From an uncultured Thiotrichaceae bacterium (GTDB taxonomy: Bacteria > Pseudomonadota > Gammaproteobacteria > Thiotrichales > Thiotrichaceae), in contig CALHTA010000004.1 in the NCBI GenBank assembly GCA_938038645.1, forward strand, positions 1 through 6,072: 6,072 nucleotides of DNA. Direction: 5' to 3'. Of this stretch, positions 4,763 through 6,072 are shown in pieces (position 1 is the stretch's first letter; every line of letters begins with the position of its first letter). A program made the translations under genes and the position numbers. Under the pieces are notes generated by a model. That model saw only the letters and a program-made list of their open reading frames with translations, did not search any database and was not told the origin of the DNA.

Positions 4763-6072
4763 ATGGACTTTATAGATGTCGCCCTTCCGGCGCTGGGTGA
4801 AGCATTCACCCTGATATTCACGTTCAAGCAAATTGGCTGGTTGATGATCGGCGTTTTGCTAGGGCTATGCGTTGGTGTTTTCCCTGGATTGGGAGGGATT
4901 GCAGGTTTGAGCTTGGTACTGCCGTTTATTTACGGTATGGACCCTGTCTCAGGCCTTGCGATGATGGTTGGTTTGGTTGCGATCATACCAACCTCCGACA
5001 CCTTTGCTTCGGTGCTGATGGGGATTCCAGGTTCCTCAGCATCGCAAGCGACTGTTTTGGACGGCTTCCCGCTGTCCAAAAACGGTCAAGCGGCACGAGC
5101 GCTCGCAGCAGCATTTACCTCTTCGCTGTTTGGTGGAATCTTTGGTGCAGTCGTACTCACCTTTTTCATCATTATTGCTCGTCCCATTGTATTGGCCTTT
5201 GGCCTTCCCGAATTATTAATGCTGACCATACTTGGACTTTCGATGGTTGGTGTATTAGCAGGCAGCAGCTTGCTAAAAGGCATCATCGCTGCCTGTTTAG
5301 GTTTAATGGTAGGTGCGATTGGTGAAGCACCTGCTCAAGGTTCATCCAGACTAGATTTTGGCAATTGGTATCTCATGGATGGGTTCCAGTTAGTCATTAT
5401 CGGTCTGGGTATTTTTGCGATACCCGAAATTATCGCATTATTGCGACAAGACAAGTCCATTTCTTCCAGCGGTGAGCTCGGCTCCGGTTGGATGGTGGGT
5501 GTAAAAGACTGGTGGGCTAACAAGTGGCTCTCTATCCGCTGCTCCACCATCGGCGTGATTGTCGGCGTTATCCCAGGCCTTGGCGGCTCTGTTGTGGACT
5601 GGATTGCCTACGGACATACCGTGCAAACGGCCAAAGATAAATCTCAGTTTGGTAAGGGTGACATTCGCGGCGTTATCGGCCCTGAAAGTTCTAACAATGC
5701 TAAAGAAGGCGGTGGCTTAGTACCGACATTGTTATTTGGTATTCCCGGCTCTGGCTCAATGGCGGTCTTTATTGGCGGCATGATTTTACTAGGCTATGAC
5801 GCTGGCCCACAGATGGTCACCAACGACCTACCCATTACCTATACTGTTGTTTGGTCATTAGCGCTAGCCAACGTGTTTGGCGCAGGCCTCTGCCTGTTTA
5901 TGTCCGGCGGTATCGCCAAACTCACTACGGTACGTTTCCCACTGTTAGTGCCTTTCTTATTCATGATGATTGCCTTCGCAGCGTTTCAGTCTAAGCAAAC
6001 CTCTTGGGATTTAGTGGCGCTGGTTGGAATTAGCATTTTGGGTATTTTCATGCGCCGTTTCGATTGGTCGCG
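4763..6072 (+). CDS. tctA: Tripartite tricarboxylate transporter large permease TctA, cut by window edge
   Basis: The large integral inner-membrane subunit of a TTT transporter, which moves the carboxylate bound by TctC, probably driven by an ion gradient. The frame is open for 436 codons from the ATG at 4763 to the window edge. TctA is usually about 500 residues, so a C-terminal part is missing from view. Two half-repeats are visible. The first has GVFPGLGG (38-45) and MGIPGSSASQATVLDG (86-101). The second has GVIPGLGG (268-275) and FGIPGSGSMAVFIGG (325-339). Many hydrophobic helices lie between them, consistent with an inverted-topology permease. The ATG is 3 bp after the tctC stop, with only a weak GAAG-type Shine-Dalgarno in the tctC end, so expression probably depends on coupling and is lower than that of tctC. 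tctB, often found between tctC and tctA, is not present there. Confidence 0.94.
   Translation, partial: MDFIDVALPALGEAFTLIFTFKQIGWLMIGVLLGLCVGVFPGLGGIAGLSLVLPFIYGMDPVSGLAMMVGLVAIIPTSDTFASVLMGIPGSSASQATVLDGFPLSKNGQAARALAAAFTSSLFGGIFGAVVLTFFIIIARPIVLAFGLPELLMLTILGLSMVGVLAGSSLLKGIIAACLGLMVGAIGEAPAQGSSRLDFGNWYLMDGFQLVIIGLGIFAIPEIIALLRQDKSISSSGELGSGWMVGVKDWWANKWLSIRCSTIGVIVGVIPGLGGSVVDWIAYGHTVQTAKDKSQFGKGDIRGVIGPESSNNAKEGGGLVPTLLFGIPGSGSMAVFIGGMILLGYDAGPQMVTNDLPITYTVVWSLALANVFGAGLCLFMSGGIAKLTTVRFPLLVPFLFMMIAFAAFQSKQTSWDLVALVGISILGIFMRRFDWS

Noticed and set aside
4867..5325. 152-residue plus-strand open frame inside tctA
   Set aside because: It is an out-of-frame shadow of the strongly recognised TctA coding frame, with odd Cys/Trp-rich composition and no ribosome binding site.

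Overview
The window looks like chromosomal DNA of a free-living gammaproteobacterium, probably marine (Oceanospirillales/Alteromonadales-like). This is inferred from the moderate GC, the gene families and the tripartite tricarboxylate transporter (TTT) content. I cannot name a genus from the sequence alone. There are no tRNA or rRNA genes, insertion sequences, CRISPR arrays or phage genes.

Layout from left to right. (1) Positions 1-530, minus strand: the N-terminal 176 codons of a propionyl-CoA synthetase (PrpE-type AMP-forming acyl-CoA ligase). The rest lies beyond the left edge. (2) Positions 531-865: an AT-rich divergent intergenic region with the prpE ribosome binding site, a candidate promoter and an upstream dyad-containing motif. 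(3) Positions 866-1495, plus strand: a small secreted outer-membrane beta-barrel protein. It ends exactly where the convergent tctE gene ends, with no base between the two stop codons. (4) Positions 1496-3558, minus strand: a two-gene operon, tctD-tctE, for an OmpR-family response regulator and a membrane histidine kinase of the tricarboxylate-sensing type. (5) Positions 3559-3655: a 97-bp divergent regulatory region. (6) Positions 3656-6072, plus strand: tctC (periplasmic solute-binding protein) followed 3 bp later by tctA (large permease), which runs off the right edge.

The core system is a classical regulated carboxylate uptake module. TctE would sense a carboxylate in the periplasm, TctD would act on the shared 97-bp region, and TctC would deliver substrate to the TctA membrane permease. 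The small permease subunit gene tctB is not between tctC and tctA, so it must be downstream, fused to TctA, elsewhere or absent. TctC is a long and divergent member of its family, so citrate should not be assumed as substrate. prpE at the left edge fits a general short-chain carboxylate metabolism theme, but nothing shows co-regulation with the transporter.

I found no clearly new biological system. The most interesting points are the divergent TctC with the missing tctB, the zero-gap tail-to-tail gene pair, the regularly spaced half-sites in the tctD/tctC spacer, and the motif upstream of prpE.
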